Numbered from the stretch's first letter, positions 8,118 to 18,919 are shown. The stretch is DNA of 64,000 nt from Rippkaea orientalis PCC 8801 (GCF_000021805.1 NC_011726.1:3690097-3754096), one strand, 5' to 3'. A program made the numbers and translations. The notes: a model not told the origin generated them from the sequence alone.

Positions 8118-8870
8118 ATGTCTAAATTACCGGTTCACAAAGATTATAAAGTTTGGCAAAACTCAGACATTTCTAAAACTTTTTTAGAAGGAGTTAGAGG
8201 AGCTATTCCTTTGGCTAAAGAGCAAATTGATGTTATGCTAAGACTCATTAATCTTACTCAGCCTAATGTCGATAAATTTCTAGATTTAGGTTGCGGCAAT
8301 GGAATATTAGGAAAAGCTATCTATCAAAATTATCCAACAGCAAAAGGATTTTTTATAGACATTTCAGACACCATGATAGAAGCAGCCAAAAATACTTTAA
8401 ATTCTGACTATGAATCAAAATTTATTATTGAAGATTTTAGTCAAAATACTTGGATTAATTGTATTATACAAGAAGCCCCTTTTGATGTGATCGTTTCAGG
8501 ATTTGCCATTCATCATCAACCTGATCACAGAAAACAACAAATCTATCAGGAAATTTATGATTTATTGAAACCAGGAGGATTATTTCTTAATCTAGAACAT
8601 ATTGCTTCAAGATCAAAACTCGGAGAAACAGCTTTTGATGAACTGTTTATTGACTCTCTTTATGCTTTTCATCAACACAATGGCTCCACTAAATCACGGG
8701 AAGAAATCGATCAAGAATATTATAATCGTGCTGATAAAACCGCTAATATACTCACTTTAGTAGAGATTCAATGTGATTGGCTCAGAGACATTGGTTTTGG
8801 TGATGTAGACTGTTTTATGAAATTATTTGAAATTGCTTTATTTGGAGGAGTTCGTGCTAAAATTAGTTAA
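8118..8870 (+). CDS. Class I SAM-dependent methyltransferase
   Basis: The 250-residue protein has motif I FLDLGCGNGILGKA at about 54-67, an acidic loop at the end of strand 2 (GFFIDIS, about 79), and the post-motif FDVIVSGFAIHH at about 120. LLKPGGLFLNLEH near 150 is the usual strand-5 region. It is most like the UbiE/trans-aconitate group. The substrate cannot be told. It follows the pilin gene by 41 bases on the same strand. Confidence 0.88.
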   Translation: MSKLPVHKDYKVWQNSDISKTFLEGVRGAIPLAKEQIDVMLRLINLTQPNVDKFLDLGCGNGILGKAIYQNYPTAKGFFIDISDTMIEAAKNTLNSDYESKFIIEDFSQNTWINCIIQEAPFDVIVSGFAIHHQPDHRKQQIYQEIYDLLKPGGLFLNLEHIASRSKLGETAFDELFIDSLYAFHQHNGSTKSREEIDQEYYNRADKTANILTLVEIQCDWLRDIGFGDVDCFMKLFEIALFGGVRAKIS

Positions 8871-8923
8871 TAATTAAGAGAAGTCGTGTTATTCTATGTT
8901 AAAAATAACTTTTGACTTTTTGA

Positions 8924-9841
8924 ATGAATCCGCCGATTGTTTACCATCCCCAATATGTTGCTCCTATCCCTGATGAGCATCGCTTTCCGATGCTCAAATT
9001 TCGACTACTTTATGAACTATTATTATCTGATAGTATTGCTGAACCTAAAAATATTTATACCCCAGAATTTCCAGAATTAGGTTTAATTGAATTAGTGCAT
9101 ACAGCCGAATATATTAATGCTTATTGTCAGGGAACTCTCGATGTAAAATCTCAAAGACGTATCGGTTTACCCTGGAGTCAAGAATTAGTTCAACGGACGT
9201 TAATTGCGGTAGGTGGGACAATTTTAACAGCAAAATTAGCCCTACAATATGGCTTAGCGAGTAATACCGCCGGGGGAACTCATCACGCTTTTCCTAATTA
9301 TGGCTCGGGGTTTTGTATTTTTAATGATTTAGCGATCGCCTCTCGTGTGTTACAACAATTAGGCTTAGTTAAAAAGGTTCTAATTGTCGATCTCGATGTC
9401 CATCAGGGGGATGGAACGGCTGTCATTTTTGAAAATGATCCGACTGTGTTTACATTTTCTCTCCATTGTGAGAGTAATTTTCCTGCGAAGAAACAACAAA
9501 GCGATCTCGATGTTCCTCTACCTGAAGGGTTAGATGATGACGGTTATCTGCAAATTTTAGCGCAATATTTACCCGATTTATTGTCTCATGTTAAACCCGA
9601 TTTAGTCCTATATGATGCGGGAGTCGATACCCATGTTAGCGATCGCTTAGGAAAACTCGCTTTGACGGATAGGGGGTTATACCGTCGAGAAATGCAGGTA
9701 TTAAGTACTTGTGTGGCCGCAGGGTATCCAGTGGCTAGTGTTATTGGAGGCGGTTATACTAAAGATCTAAAGAAACTGGTATATCGACATTCTTTGCTCC
9801 ATCGCGCTTCACGGGATGTTTATCAACAATACCGTCCTTAG
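8924..9841 (+). CDS. Histone deacetylase / acetoin-utilisation family hydrolase
   Basis: The 305-residue protein is a zinc amidohydrolase of the arginase-deacetylase fold. It carries GGTHHAFPNYGSGFCIFND at about 118-136 (catalytic His pair and Tyr-loop region). The zinc ligands lie in VDLDVHQGDGT at about 156-166, with the Asp in YDAGVDTH near 231. The final VIGGGY is also typical. Bacterial members remove acyl groups from small amines or proteins. Length and motifs are complete, so it should be active. Confidence 0.93.
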   Translation: MNPPIVYHPQYVAPIPDEHRFPMLKFRLLYELLLSDSIAEPKNIYTPEFPELGLIELVHTAEYINAYCQGTLDVKSQRRIGLPWSQELVQRTLIAVGGTILTAKLALQYGLASNTAGGTHHAFPNYGSGFCIFNDLAIASRVLQQLGLVKKVLIVDLDVHQGDGTAVIFENDPTVFTFSLHCESNFPAKKQQSDLDVPLPEGLDDDGYLQILAQYLPDLLSHVKPDLVLYDAGVDTHVSDRLGKLALTDRGLYRREMQVLSTCVAAGYPVASVIGGGYTKDLKKLVYRHSLLHRASRDVYQQYRP

Positions 9842-9874
9842 TTTTTAGTTTGGATACGTTGAAAAAAGATTTAA

Positions 9875-10459
9875 CTATTGCTTTAATCGGTGAAAAGTGC
9901 AATTTAAACTATCATCTATTGACCCAGAAGTATAGCTTGATGACTGTTGACTTTTTAAGCTTGAATGGGTAGCTAAATTATTAACTTGATGTTGATTTTT
10001 GCGCAAAGCTATCTTACTTAAAGCTTGTTGAATAACATAGGCTAAATCATTCCAAGTAAGGGACTGATTAGGACTGAGGAGATGATGGCGATAGAGCAAT
10101 TTTTCTAGCTTTTCTAGAGCCGTTTTTGCTAATTTATATTGAGCATCTACCGTCGAAACTAAAGGGGTTGACTTTCTCAGGGGATCTCGTTCTACGGCTG
10201 CTAAAGCACGACGCACTGCTGCAACAATTTCACTTTTGTATTTCTGTTGTCCTACTTTTAGTTGCTGTTCTTTTCCCGTTTCACTAGACGCATAAAGAGC
10301 CGGTAAACGGTTGAGAGCATAAGTGGCTATCTCAATTCGATTCAGATACGCTTTGATGTTAGAAGGATAAAATTTGAGTTGTTTCTCAATTTCTTGCTGG
10401 ACTAAAATTTCCATAACATTAAGATGGACTTGGGCTATTTGTTCTAAATTGTAATTCAT
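9875..10459 (-). CDS. ComFB family protein
   Basis: This product has 194 residues from the ATG at 10459, which is preceded by GAGG at good spacing; an upstream TTG is less likely. Residues 1-60 read LNVMEILVQQEIEKQL, then IEIATYALNRLPALYASS. This is the ComFB pattern (N-x-M-E-x-hydrophobic-V and LN-x-LP-x-LY). ComFB-family proteins are linked to late competence and, in cyanobacteria, to cyclic dinucleotide binding; that is family knowledge, not visible here. The cysteines often present in the family are absent. A basic helical middle and a Ser-rich tail follow. A type IV pilin gene lies 2 kb away, which fits a pilus or competence link. Confidence 0.75.
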   Translation of the reverse strand: MNYNLEQIAQVHLNVMEILVQQEIEKQLKFYPSNIKAYLNRIEIATYALNRLPALYASSETGKEQQLKVGQQKYKSEIVAAVRRALAAVERDPLRKSTPLVSTVDAQYKLAKTALEKLEKLLYRHHLLSPNQSLTWNDLAYVIQQALSKIALRKNQHQVNNLATHSSLKSQQSSSYTSGSIDDSLNCTFHRLKQ

Positions 10460-10984
10460 GTTCTTTTCCCTCGCTTTATCAATCAAATCATTTTATTCTG
10501 TCGATTCGTTATTGCTGTCAATGCAAATTAGTAGAAAACTATTAATTTTCCTCTCAATATTATTCAAAAGTAAATTTTTTAGATAACGCTTATTTGCATA
10601 GTTTAAGCAACAAGAAATATACGGATACTAAAAGCACGGTTCATTAATTGTCTTCCCTAATTATACGCAATAAATTTATTTTTGTCAAACCATTTTCCTT
10701 GAAAAATGATAACTTTATAAAAGCTTTAAGTAACTACTTAAGTAGATTATTCTTATTTCAAAATTAGTTGATTTTATCTCAGTATAATTGTGTAAATAAT
10801 CCATCAATTGAAGTGAACGAAGGATCAAGGCGGTTCACCCTTACGAGTGAGGTGAGTTTCTTTTGTTAGACAAAAATGCGATAATAAACCCTTGGTCAAC
10901 TCCCTTCGATCGAGGAAATTAGGGAACCCAGCATCCCTGTTGCCAGTTGTCTGTTGCCAGTTGCGTTTAATGAGAGAAAAACCC
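10460..10984. other. 525-bp AT-rich intergenic region with a 14-bp tandem repeat
   Basis: No gene or RNA was recognised in the AT-rich left half. At the right edge, CTGTTGCCAGTTGT (10937-10950) is repeated as CTGTTGCCAGTTGC (10951-10964), just before proS. Divergent promoters for comFB and proS must lie here. Confidence 0.55.
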
Positions 10985-12781
10985 ATGCGCTTGTCCCAAA
11001 TGCTATTTGTCACCCTGCGAGAAGATCCCGCCGAAGCGGAAATTCCGAGTCATAAGCTACTATTACGCGCTGGCTATATCCGTCGTATTGGTAGCGGAAT
11101 TTACGCCTATTTACCCCTTATGTGGCGAGTTTTGCAGAAAGTATCGCAAATAGTCCGCGAAGAAATGAACGCAGCCGGGGCACAAGAATGTCTACTCCCG
11201 CAACTCCAACCAGCCGAATTATGGCGCGAGTCGGGACGGTGGGAAACCTACACCAAAGCAGAAGGGATCATGTTTTCCCTCATTGATAGACGAGACACCG
11301 AATTAGGACTCGGTCCCACCCACGAAGAGGTGATCACCACGATCGCTAAGGAGATGATTCGATCTTATCGTCAATTACCCGTCAATTTATACCAAATTCA
11401 AAGCAAATTCCGTGACGAAATTCGTCCCCGTTTTGGCTTGATGCGGGGTCGGGAATTTATCATGAAAGATGCCTATTCGTTCCATGCGTCCGAAGACAGT
11501 CTCAAGGAAACCTATCAAGCCATGGATCAAGCCTACCGTAACATGATTACGCGCTGTGGGCTGGAATTTCGGGCAGTTCAAGCTGATTCCGGGGCGATCG
11601 GGGGTTCAGCATCTCAAGAGTTTATGATCCTCGCAGAAGCCGGAGAAGACGAAGTTCTCTATACAGAAGATGGGAAATATGCGGCTAACGTCGAAAAAGC
11701 CGTATCTTTGCCTCCTGATGCTGAATTATCGCCCTTTACTACCCCCGAAAAACGGGAAACCCCTAACACCAACACCATTGAAAAATTGTGTCAGTTTTTG
11801 CAATGTTCTGCGACGGCTATTGTTAAAAATGTCCTTTATCAAGCTGTTTATGACAACGGTAAGACGGTTTTGGTATTAGTTAGCATTCGCGGTGATCAGG
11901 ATGTCAATGACGTGAAGCTAACCAACGAATTAGTCAGACTTGCACCCCAATATCAAGCAACGACTCTTTTAGCGTTACAGGTTCCCGATGAAACGGCACA
12001 AGCTAAATGGGCAGCTAAACCGCTACCCTTGGGGTATATTGCCCCAAATCTTGAGGATAATTATATTAGTTCAATCCCAGATATTACGCCTAAATTCCTG
12101 AGATTGGTAGATAAAACAGCAGTAGAGTTGAAAAACTTTATTACAGGGGCAAATGAAAGCGGTTATCACCAAGTTGGGGCAAATTGGGGTCAAGAATTTG
12201 TGTTACCGTCCTTGGTGGTGGATGTCAGAAAAGCGATGGCTGGCGATCGCGCGGTTCATGATCCGATCCAAACCCTACAAACCGCTAGAGGGATCGAAGT
12301 CGGACATATTTTCCAGTTAGGGGTGAAATATTCCCAAGCGATGGGGGCAACCTTTACGAATGAGCAAGGGGAAGAAAAACCCTTAATTATGGGGTGTTAT
12401 GGGGTGGGAGTCTCTCGTTTAGCTCAAGCGGCGGTAGAACAGTCCTATGATAAAGATGGGATTATTTGGCCAGTTGCGATCGCACCTTATCATGCGGTTG
12501 TGGTTATTCCGAATATTAATGATGCTCAACAGGTAGAAGTAGCGGAAAAATTGTACACTGAGTTAAATAAAGTGGGGGTAGAAACGTTATTAGATGATCG
12601 GGATGAACGCGCTGGTGTGAAGTTTAAGGATGCCGAATTAATTGGTATTCCCTACCGAATTGTAACAGGGCGATCGCTGCAATCTGGTAAAGTAGAATTG
12701 GTTGAAAGATCGACTAAAAATTCTCAAGAAATTGCCATTGATCAAGTTGTAGAAACTTTAAAAAAATTGATCAATGTATGA
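10985..12781 (+). CDS. proS: Prolyl-tRNA synthetase, bacterial type
   Basis: ProRS charges tRNA-Pro with proline in the cytoplasm. The 598-residue product starts [19 protein letters not shown], the normal family start. It shows class II motif 1 ([20 protein letters not shown]), motif 2 ([21 protein letters not shown]) and motif 3 ([11 protein letters not shown]). Between motifs 2 and 3 is the roughly 180-residue editing (INS) domain expected for the bacterial form. The anticodon-binding domain ends the protein. An ATG at 10970 is an alternative start. It overlaps the next gene by eight bases, so the two are probably cotranscribed. Confidence 0.97.
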   Translation: MRLSQMLFVTLREDPAEAEIPSHKLLLRAGYIRRIGSGIYAYLPLMWRVLQKVSQIVREEMNAAGAQECLLPQLQPAELWRESGRWETYTKAEGIMFSLIDRRDTELGLGPTHEEVITTIAKEMIRSYRQLPVNLYQIQSKFRDEIRPRFGLMRGREFIMKDAYSFHASEDSLKETYQAMDQAYRNMITRCGLEFRAVQADSGAIGGSASQEFMILAEAGEDEVLYTEDGKYAANVEKAVSLPPDAELSPFTTPEKRETPNTNTIEKLCQFLQCSATAIVKNVLYQAVYDNGKTVLVLVSIRGDQDVNDVKLTNELVRLAPQYQATTLLALQVPDETAQAKWAAKPLPLGYIAPNLEDNYISSIPDITPKFLRLVDKTAVELKNFITGANESGYHQVGANWGQEFVLPSLVVDVRKAMAGDRAVHDPIQTLQTARGIEVGHIFQLGVKYSQAMGATFTNEQGEEKPLIMGCYGVGVSRLAQAAVEQSYDKDGIIWPVAIAPYHAVVVIPNINDAQQVEVAEKLYTELNKVGVETLLDDRDERAGVKFKDAELIGIPYRIVTGRSLQSGKVELVERSTKNSQEIAIDQVVETLKKLINV

Positions 12782-13604
12782 TTCTACCTGTAAGTTTATT
12801 GCTACTGAATACTCTAGAGAATTAGCAATTTGGTTGTTAGGTAAACCTTTGGAATTAACTGAAGTTAAGCCATCGGAGTTATCCTTAGAACCCATTAGAG
12901 CCGATAGTTTAATCTTTTTAGAGTCAGAAGATTTGGTACTCCATATTGAGTTTCAAACTGACCCTAAAGAGGATATTCCCTATCGAATGTTAGATTATGC
13001 TGTCAGACTCTATCGACGCTATGAACACAAAGAGATTTATCAAGTGGTCATTTATCTCAGAAATAGTCAGTCATTATTAGTACGAGAAAATCGTTATCAA
13101 CGAGGGAAAACTCATCATGAATTTGAGATAATTCGACTTTGGGAAAAGCCATCTAAACCCTTATTACAAGTGACGGGACTGTTTCCTTTTGCTATACTAA
13201 GTCAAGCGGAGGATAAAGAAAGTCTACTGCGGCAAATTAGTCAGCAAATTGAGCAAATAAGCGATAGTCGAGAACAAAGTAATATTGCAGCATCAACAGC
13301 GATTCTAGCTGGATTGGTGTTAAATAAAGATATCATCCAAAGATTATTGAGGACAGACATCATGAAAGAATCTGTTATTTATCAAGAAATCAAAGCTGAG
13401 GGACGACAAGAAGGACGACAAGAGGAGGCATTTAATTTGCTTGTCCGTCAATTAAATCGTCGTCTAGGTGCTATTTCACCTCAATTATCCCTAAAGCTTC
13501 AAAGTCTTGCTTTAGAACAATTGGAAAACCTAGGGGAAGCTTTATTAGATTTTGAGTCAGTACAAGATTTAGAACAATGGTTTGAAGATTTATCTTTGAA
13601 CTAA
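12774..13604 (+). CDS. Rpn/PD-(D/E)XK-family protein with DUF4351 tail
   Basis: The 276-residue protein has a nuclease-fold core with Asp44 (RADSLIFL) and the E-x-Q pair Glu59/Gln61 (LHIEFQTDP). [12 protein letters not shown] follows, typical of cyanobacterial Rpn/transposase_31-type proteins. After a short internal repeat ([11 protein letters not shown], about 211-221) comes DUF4351: [11 protein letters not shown], then [14 protein letters not shown]. Rpn proteins promote recombination by DNA cleavage; activity here is inferred. Its ATG lies inside the last codons of proS (ATGTATGA), suggesting translational coupling to a housekeeping gene. Confidence 0.8.
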   Translation: MYDSTCKFIATEYSRELAIWLLGKPLELTEVKPSELSLEPIRADSLIFLESEDLVLHIEFQTDPKEDIPYRMLDYAVRLYRRYEHKEIYQVVIYLRNSQSLLVRENRYQRGKTHHEFEIIRLWEKPSKPLLQVTGLFPFAILSQAEDKESLLRQISQQIEQISDSREQSNIAASTAILAGLVLNKDIIQRLLRTDIMKESVIYQEIKAEGRQEGRQEEAFNLLVRQLNRRLGAISPQLSLKLQSLALEQLENLGEALLDFESVQDLEQWFEDLSLN

Positions 13605-13706
13605 AATTAAGGCAAGTAATGGCATAAGGAAAGATATTACTCTTCCTAGATTTAGGTTTTCTCTATCTTTTTTGAGTAAAATTAGACGAACTTTTAAAAA
13701 ACTAAA

Positions 13707-14828
13707 ATGACACTAATTGCACGATTGCCAAACAGTAGTGAAATAATACAACCAGCAGTTTTATTGAGAACAGGTAAAGCGTCTGCTAGAGAAATTGATC
13801 GAGAGTTCAAAGGTGGAAAGTATTATTGTCCATTATGTGAAGGATTTAGAGAACAGAAAAGGAGTGAATCCTTTGGTAGACTTACCGAAACTTTTGAAGC
13901 TTTGGAGTATATGGATTTTAAGGTAGGATATCGCTGTGCAAGTTATACAGAAATTAGTAGAGTCAAAAAACATATGCACTTTTCTCATCCAAAAGGAATG
14001 TCTAAGTTAATACAACAATTAGCTGGAATAGATATTCATGAAGGATATAATGATAACGAGCATGATTTAGCTGTTTTATCTTTTATTGAGTTATTCCGTG
14101 AACAATATCGTGAAGAAAATGGATATAAAATAGAAAAAGAAAAATTAATCAAATTAGATGTACCACCTATCCAACGTTGTCCAGATATTGCTATTTATGA
14201 ATCCAATCAAAACAACCCTGTTGTTGCTGTAGAAATCCAGCTTTCATTTCAGTCATTTCAACAATTTCAAGAACGCAATAATCATTTATTATTGATAGCT
14301 TCAGAAATTCAATGGTATATTAAGCGAAGTGTTTATGATAGGATGGGTTCTCATCGTCGTTGGCTATCTGACAGAGATATTCCTTACTTTAAATTTTGGG
14401 TAGATCAGTCAACAGGTAAAATTGTGTATGAATTGGGATCACCTCCGAAAAAATATATTACCTCAGAAAATAATCAAGTTCAAGAAAATAATAGTGAGGG
14501 GAAATGTACTATGGTTCATCAACTGGGTTTAAGTCGATATGAGTTAGAGCAAAAAGCTGAAAAAATCAAACAAAAACCTGGATCTAAAACTTTAACACAA
14601 GTACAAAAACCACAACGATTACAATCTAATAAAGTCAAACAAAGACATGAAAATCCTAACTTAATAACTTGTAAAATTGGAGATATTATTCAAGTTCAAA
14701 CTAGCAAAGGGTGGGAAAAAGGAGAAGTAATTAATTTTCAGGAAAATGGATTGCCTAAAGTTGAAATCAAGGGCAAATACCATCGTATTCATGATTGTTG
14801 GAGTTGGGATTTTGTTAAACTTATTTAA
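13707..14828 (+). CDS. CoiA-like nuclease candidate with zinc-binding N-terminus
   Basis: The 373-residue protein has three visible parts. Residues 40-95 hold CPLC (41-44) and a His cluster (His89, His91, His94), a possible zinc site. Residues 155-190 read RCPDIAIYE, then VAVEIQLSFQSFQQFQERN: Asp160 and Glu176-x-Gln178 match the D...E-x-Q core of CoiA-type competence nucleases, including the conserved S/F/R spacing after it. The tail (about 318-373) is an SH3-like strand set: GDIIQVQTSKGWEKGEV and WSWDFVKLI. CoiA proteins act in DNA uptake or recombination, but nuclease function here is inferred. A 48-bp copy of the gene start follows the stop. Confidence 0.6.
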   Translation: MTLIARLPNSSEIIQPAVLLRTGKASAREIDREFKGGKYYCPLCEGFREQKRSESFGRLTETFEALEYMDFKVGYRCASYTEISRVKKHMHFSHPKGMSKLIQQLAGIDIHEGYNDNEHDLAVLSFIELFREQYREENGYKIEKEKLIKLDVPPIQRCPDIAIYESNQNNPVVAVEIQLSFQSFQQFQERNNHLLLIASEIQWYIKRSVYDRMGSHRRWLSDRDIPYFKFWVDQSTGKIVYELGSPPKKYITSENNQVQENNSEGKCTMVHQLGLSRYELEQKAEKIKQKPGSKTLTQVQKPQRLQSNKVKQRHENPNLITCKIGDIIQVQTSKGWEKGEVINFQENGLPKVEIKGKYHRIHDCWSWDFVKLI

Positions 14829-14855
14829 TTGGGTTTAAAAATCCAAAAAATATAA

Positions 14856-14903
14856 TTAAAAAACTAAAATGACACTAATTCCACGATTGACAAACAGTGG
14901 TGA
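14856..14903 (+). pseudogene. Truncated second copy of the preceding gene's start
   Basis: Bases 14856-14903 match 13694-13741 at 45 of 48 positions, covering the A-rich leader and the first codons (MTLIPRLTNSG). Immediately afterwards TACCAAATCTGGTTAT, half of a miniature element, interrupts the frame, which stops soon after. This is the stump of a tandem paralogue or a duplication scar. Confidence 0.75.
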
Positions 14904-14994
14904 TACCAAATCTGGTTATGATAACCTGTTGTTCAGTTAAACGGCTTATTGTTGAAATTAATCAAGAATCTCAAGCCCGCTTCCCTTTTGCCTT

Positions 14995-15023
14995 GCTAAA
15001 ACGCATTTTAAATGCGTTTTAGC
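14995..15023. terminator. Perfect 14-bp hairpin downstream of gcvP
   Basis: GCTAAAACGCATTT and AAATGCGTTTTAGC are perfectly complementary around a single T. The hairpin lies 34 bases past the gcvP stop. On either strand it is followed by a modest T-rich stretch (TTATTTCTTG on plus, AAGG on minus). It may be a terminator or a dispersed repeat. Confidence 0.55.
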
Positions 15024-15056
15024 TTATTTCTTGCCTACCCTAACCTAATATTAATA

Positions 15057-18008
15057 TTAGGCTTGATAAGCCTCCATGCCTTCACAAGAACAGACCAAAT
15101 TTCTGTCCCCATAGGCATTATCAATACGTCCAACAACCGGCCAGAATTTATGTTCCTTAGTCCAGGGTGCAGGATAGGCTGCTTGTTCACGGGAATAGGG
15201 ACGGTTCCACTCACCACAAATCACCGTTTGCGCGGTATGGGGTGCATTTTTCAGAGGATTATTTTCGGGGTCAATAGACTCATTTTCGATCGCTTCTGCC
15301 TCTTTGTAAATAGCAATCATCGCCTCACAAAAACGGTCTAATTCCGCCTTATCCTCGCTTTCCGTCGGTTCTATCATCATCGTCCCAATCACCGGCCAGG
15401 ATACCGTAGGCGCGTGGAAACCGAAGTCCATCAACCGCTTAGCAATATCATCCACTTCCACCCCGGCGCGTTTTTTCAGGGGACGTAAATCAATGATACA
15501 TTCATGGGCAACACAACCCGAAGCCCCTTTAAACAGAATCGGATAGTACCCTTGAAGACGTTCTGCCATATAGTTAGCGTTCAGAATAGCTACCTTAGTT
15601 GCCTGAGTTAATCCTTCTGTGCCCATCATGGCGATGTACATCCAAGAAATGACTAAAATACTGGCACTTCCCCAAGGAGCCGCCGAAATTGCCCCAATGG
15701 ACTCATCTGTCTTATCATAGTTAGGGTTAGTGTATTTTTCCACCGCCACACTGGGTAAGAACGGCACTAAATGGGATTTGACCCCAATGGGTCCCATCCC
15801 TGGACCACCGCCACCGTGAGGGATACAGAAGGTTTTGTGGAGGTTGAGGTGACAGACATCCGCTCCAAAGTCCGCCGGACGACATAATCCGACTTGGGCG
15901 TTCATATTTGCCCCATCCATATAGACTTGACCGCCGTAACGGTGGATAATCTCGCAAATTTCGACAATTCCCGTCTCAAATACCCCGTGGGTAGAGGGAT
16001 ACGTTACCATCAATGCGCCTAGGTTATCGGCGTGTTTTTGGGCTTTCTGTTGCAAGTCTGGGATGTCGATATTGCCATCCTTATCGCATTTTACCGCAAC
16101 GACCTTCATACCACACATGACGGCACTTGCGGGGTTGGTTCCATGCGCTGACTCAGGAATTAAACATATATTGCGGTGTCCTTCCCCGCGACTGTGGTGA
16201 TAGTGAAGGATGACTTGCAACCCTGCATATTCCCCTTGGGAACCCGCGTTCGGTTGGAGAGAAATGCCGTCAAACCCTGTAATTTCGCCTAACCAGTCTT
16301 CTAACTGCTGGAAGAGAATTTGATAGCCTTCTGCTTGGTCTAAAGGCGCAAAGGGATGAATTTTGCCAAATTCTGGCCAGGTAACGGGGAACATTTCAGC
16401 CGAGGCATTCAACTTCATAGTACACGATCCCAAGGGAATCATGGAAGTATTCAAGGCTAAATCTTTTGCCTCTAGTTGATGCAAGTATCGGAGTAACTCG
16501 CTTTCAGAATGGTAACGGTTGAAAACGGGATCAGTTAAGTATTCTGTAGTACGCTGACAGAAGCGAGGTAAGTCAAATTTCACTGCTTGGGCGATTTCAG
16601 CGATGGTAAAGGGCAGTTCATCCTTAGCGGCGAAAATCTGCCATAAATCGATAATATCTTGGGGAGTAGTGGTTTCATCTAAACTAATACCGACTCCTCC
16701 TTCATCTAGCCAGCGTAGGTTAATTTTACGGCTTTGGGCTGCTTTAATGACGGCTTTGGCACTAGCATCTCCAACCCCGACTCGAATAGTATCAAAGAAG
16801 GGTTCGGGGTCAATGCTATAGTTCAGGCGTTTTAATCCTTCAGCGAGAATAACGGTTAATTGATGGATACGTTGGGCAATATTTTTGATGCCATCGGGTC
16901 CATGATAGACTCCGTACATCGAAGCAATAACGGCGAGTAAGACTTGCGCCGTACAAATGTTACTGGTGGCTTTTTCGCGACGGATATGCTGTTCCCTGGT
17001 TTGTAAGGCTAAGCGTAACGCGGGTTTACCTTGAGCATCCTTAGATACGCCAACAATACGCCCTGGAATTTGCCGTTTATAGGCTTCTCGCGTGGCAAAA
17101 TAGGCTGCATGGGGTCCTCCATAGCCTAGGGGTACACCGAAGCGTTGGGTACTTCCTACGGCGATATCTGCGCCAATTTCACCAGGAGGGGTTAATAGGG
17201 CTAAACTTAAGGGGTCGGCTGCGACGGTGACTAACCCTCCGACTTGATGAACGGTATCAATAAAGCTGCGGTAGTCGTGAATAACGCCATCGGTAGCAGG
17301 ATATTGGAGTAATGCGCCAAAAATAGGGGTATCAAATTCAAAAAAGCGATGATCTCCGATAATAATTTCTATATCTAGGGGGTTTGCCCTGGTTTTAATA
17401 ACTTCGATGGTTTGGGGATGGCAATGACTGGACACAAAGAAGGCATGGGCATCTTTATTCTTGCACAGTCCATAACTCATGGTCATGGCTTCGGCTGCTG
17501 CGGTTCCTTCATCGAGGAGGGAAGCGTTAGCAATTTCGAGCCCCGTGAGCTCTATAATCATGGTTTGGAAGTTAAGCAAGGCTTCGAGTCTTCCTTGGGC
17601 AATTTCGGCTTGATAGGGGGTATAAGCGGTGTACCAGCCTGGATTTTCTAATATATTACGTTGAATAACAGGGGGGGTAATGCAATCATAGTAACCCATC
17701 CCGATAAAGGAGCGATAAATCTGATTTTTAGAGGCAATTGACTTTAATTGGGCTAATGCACCGTATTCGCTTTGGGGTTCGGGGAGTTTTAGGGGTTGAC
17801 TAAGGCAGATACTTTCGGGGACAGTGGCATCAATGAGTTGATCAAGGGTGGAAAAGCCTAACACCTTGAGCATTTGGTCTATTTCGTTGCTATTGGGTCC
17901 TATGTGGCGATTGATAAAGGAATCTGTGGGTGCGAGGATGGTTTCGATGGTTTCTGACGATTGAGTGGGCGTTATTTCAAGGTTTTTCGTGATATCCAAG
18001 TTAGGCAT
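15057..18008 (-). CDS. gcvP: Glycine dehydrogenase (P protein of the glycine cleavage system)
   Basis: GcvP is the PLP enzyme that decarboxylates glycine and passes the aminomethyl group to lipoylated GcvH, part of photorespiration in cyanobacteria. The 983-residue length and N-terminus [17 protein letters not shown] fit the fused family. Visible blocks are [39 protein letters not shown] and, in the second half, [18 protein letters not shown] with the PLP-binding lysine (LHKT). [10 protein letters not shown] and [14 protein letters not shown] are also diagnostic. No glycine-riboswitch-like structure was seen in the 100-bp leader. It stands alone; other gcv genes are not in the window. Confidence 0.97.
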   Translation of the reverse strand: MPNLDITKNLEITPTQSSETIETILAPTDSFINRHIGPNSNEIDQMLKVLGFSTLDQLIDATVPESICLSQPLKLPEPQSEYGALAQLKSIASKNQIYRSFIGMGYYDCITPPVIQRNILENPGWYTAYTPYQAEIAQGRLEALLNFQTMIIELTGLEIANASLLDEGTAAAEAMTMSYGLCKNKDAHAFFVSSHCHPQTIEVIKTRANPLDIEIIIGDHRFFEFDTPIFGALLQYPATDGVIHDYRSFIDTVHQVGGLVTVAADPLSLALLTPPGEIGADIAVGSTQRFGVPLGYGGPHAAYFATREAYKRQIPGRIVGVSKDAQGKPALRLALQTREQHIRREKATSNICTAQVLLAVIASMYGVYHGPDGIKNIAQRIHQLTVILAEGLKRLNYSIDPEPFFDTIRVGVGDASAKAVIKAAQSRKINLRWLDEGGVGISLDETTTPQDIIDLWQIFAAKDELPFTIAEIAQAVKFDLPRFCQRTTEYLTDPVFNRYHSESELLRYLHQLEAKDLALNTSMIPLGSCTMKLNASAEMFPVTWPEFGKIHPFAPLDQAEGYQILFQQLEDWLGEITGFDGISLQPNAGSQGEYAGLQVILHYHHSRGEGHRNICLIPESAHGTNPASAVMCGMKVVAVKCDKDGNIDIPDLQQKAQKHADNLGALMVTYPSTHGVFETGIVEICEIIHRYGGQVYMDGANMNAQVGLCRPADFGADVCHLNLHKTFCIPHGGGGPGMGPIGVKSHLVPFLPSVAVEKYTNPNYDKTDESIGAISAAPWGSASILVISWMYIAMMGTEGLTQATKVAILNANYMAERLQGYYPILFKGASGCVAHECIIDLRPLKKRAGVEVDDIAKRLMDFGFHAPTVSWPVIGTMMIEPTESEDKAELDRFCEAMIAIYKEAEAIENESIDPENNPLKNAPHTAQTVICGEWNRPYSREQAAYPAPWTKEHKFWPVVGRIDNAYGDRNLVCSCEGMEAYQA

Positions 18009-18112
18009 AGTTTGTTAAAGGGGAGTATTTATAGGGATGGCCTTGACCTGCTATTCTAATCTGTTGTTACATTACTTTGCAATATAGGGGGTCTTTCTCT
18101 TGGGATTGATTT

Positions 18113-18919
18113 TTAAGTAGCTATTTTGAGTTTATCTGGATGGTCTTGTTCTAAAATTTCTTGCATTGCATCTAATAGTTGGCCAACCGTATAATCTATA
18201 TAATATGTTCTTTCTTCGCTGCTAAACCATTGAATAGGCTTAGTAGATTTTAACCAGATAATATTATCACTTTGATCATCTGGAATTTCAATATTAAAAT
18301 GTTCTTCAAGTGACATCAAAAGTTCCATTCTGTCGAATTCATCACCGTCCAAATTACTATCTAAAGTAATTTTATCTAACTCAACTCGTAACTGTTCGCT
18401 AATTATTTTTTGGAGTTGTGAAAAAAGTTCTGATAACTTTTCATCTCTTCCTGATTCTTTGAGTTGTCTTGATAATTCATTTATTCGAGGTTGTTTTGCC
18501 AATCTTATAGCCTCTTGTTCTTGTTTTATTCTAGCTTCCTCAGCTAATCTTATAGCCTCTTGTTCTTGTTTTATTTTAGCTTCTTCAGCTAATCTTCGAT
18601 TTTTTTCGACTAATCTTATAGCTTCTATTTGGTTTCTTTCTATCTCTTCAGCTAATCTTCTTGCTTCCTCAGCATTTCTATCAGCGATGTATTGTTTTAA
18701 AAGTTCAATTCGATTATTAATAATATCACGAATCAGAGAAAATTCTACTTGATGACCAGTCTTATTATAAATATAAGTAGCGATATTCCAGACAAGATCA
18801 TCACATTGAGAGACAAGTATAGTTAACCCTTGTTCTGTCTTGGGTACATTTTGATCTAAGTATGATATAATTGCTTGTTTCAAGATGTTTGATGTATATA
18901 GAGGATCATTAGTAGTCAT
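18113..18919 (-). CDS. Coiled-coil protein with degenerate acyl-carrier-like C-terminus
   Basis: This 268-residue protein has three parts. Residues 1-70 form a helical domain nearly identical to the paralogue at 19084. Residues 75-145 are a charged coiled coil with two copies of IKQEQEAIRLAEEA-like repeats. Residues 165-265 resemble an acyl carrier protein: LQKIISEQLRVELDKITL, MELLMSLEEHFNIEIPDD, then YTVGQLLDAM. The DSL motif that carries phosphopantetheine is replaced by Asp193-Glu194-Phe195, with about four residues missing just before it. It therefore cannot be modified in the usual way. The family of the N-terminal domain is not recognised. Confidence 0.7.
   Translation of the reverse strand: MTTNDPLYTSNILKQAIISYLDQNVPKTEQGLTILVSQCDDLVWNIATYIYNKTGHQVEFSLIRDIINNRIELLKQYIADRNAEEARRLAEEIERNQIEAIRLVEKNRRLAEEAKIKQEQEAIRLAEEARIKQEQEAIRLAKQPRINELSRQLKESGRDEKLSELFSQLQKIISEQLRVELDKITLDSNLDGDEFDRMELLMSLEEHFNIEIPDDQSDNIIWLKSTKPIQWFSSEERTYYIDYTVGQLLDAMQEILEQDHPDKLKIAT

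Noticed and set aside
18009-18112. Possible glycine riboswitch before gcvP
   Set aside because: The leader is short and shows no paired glycine-aptamer motifs.
18480-18620. Short direct repeats that could suggest a CRISPR array
   Set aside because: They are in-frame coiled-coil repeats (IKQEQEAIRLAEEA) without spacers of constant length.
18459-18752. Plus-strand open frame rich in Ser, Ala and Ile
   Set aside because: It is the mirror of the repetitive coiled-coil coding sequence of the minus-strand gene; no ribosome site or family.
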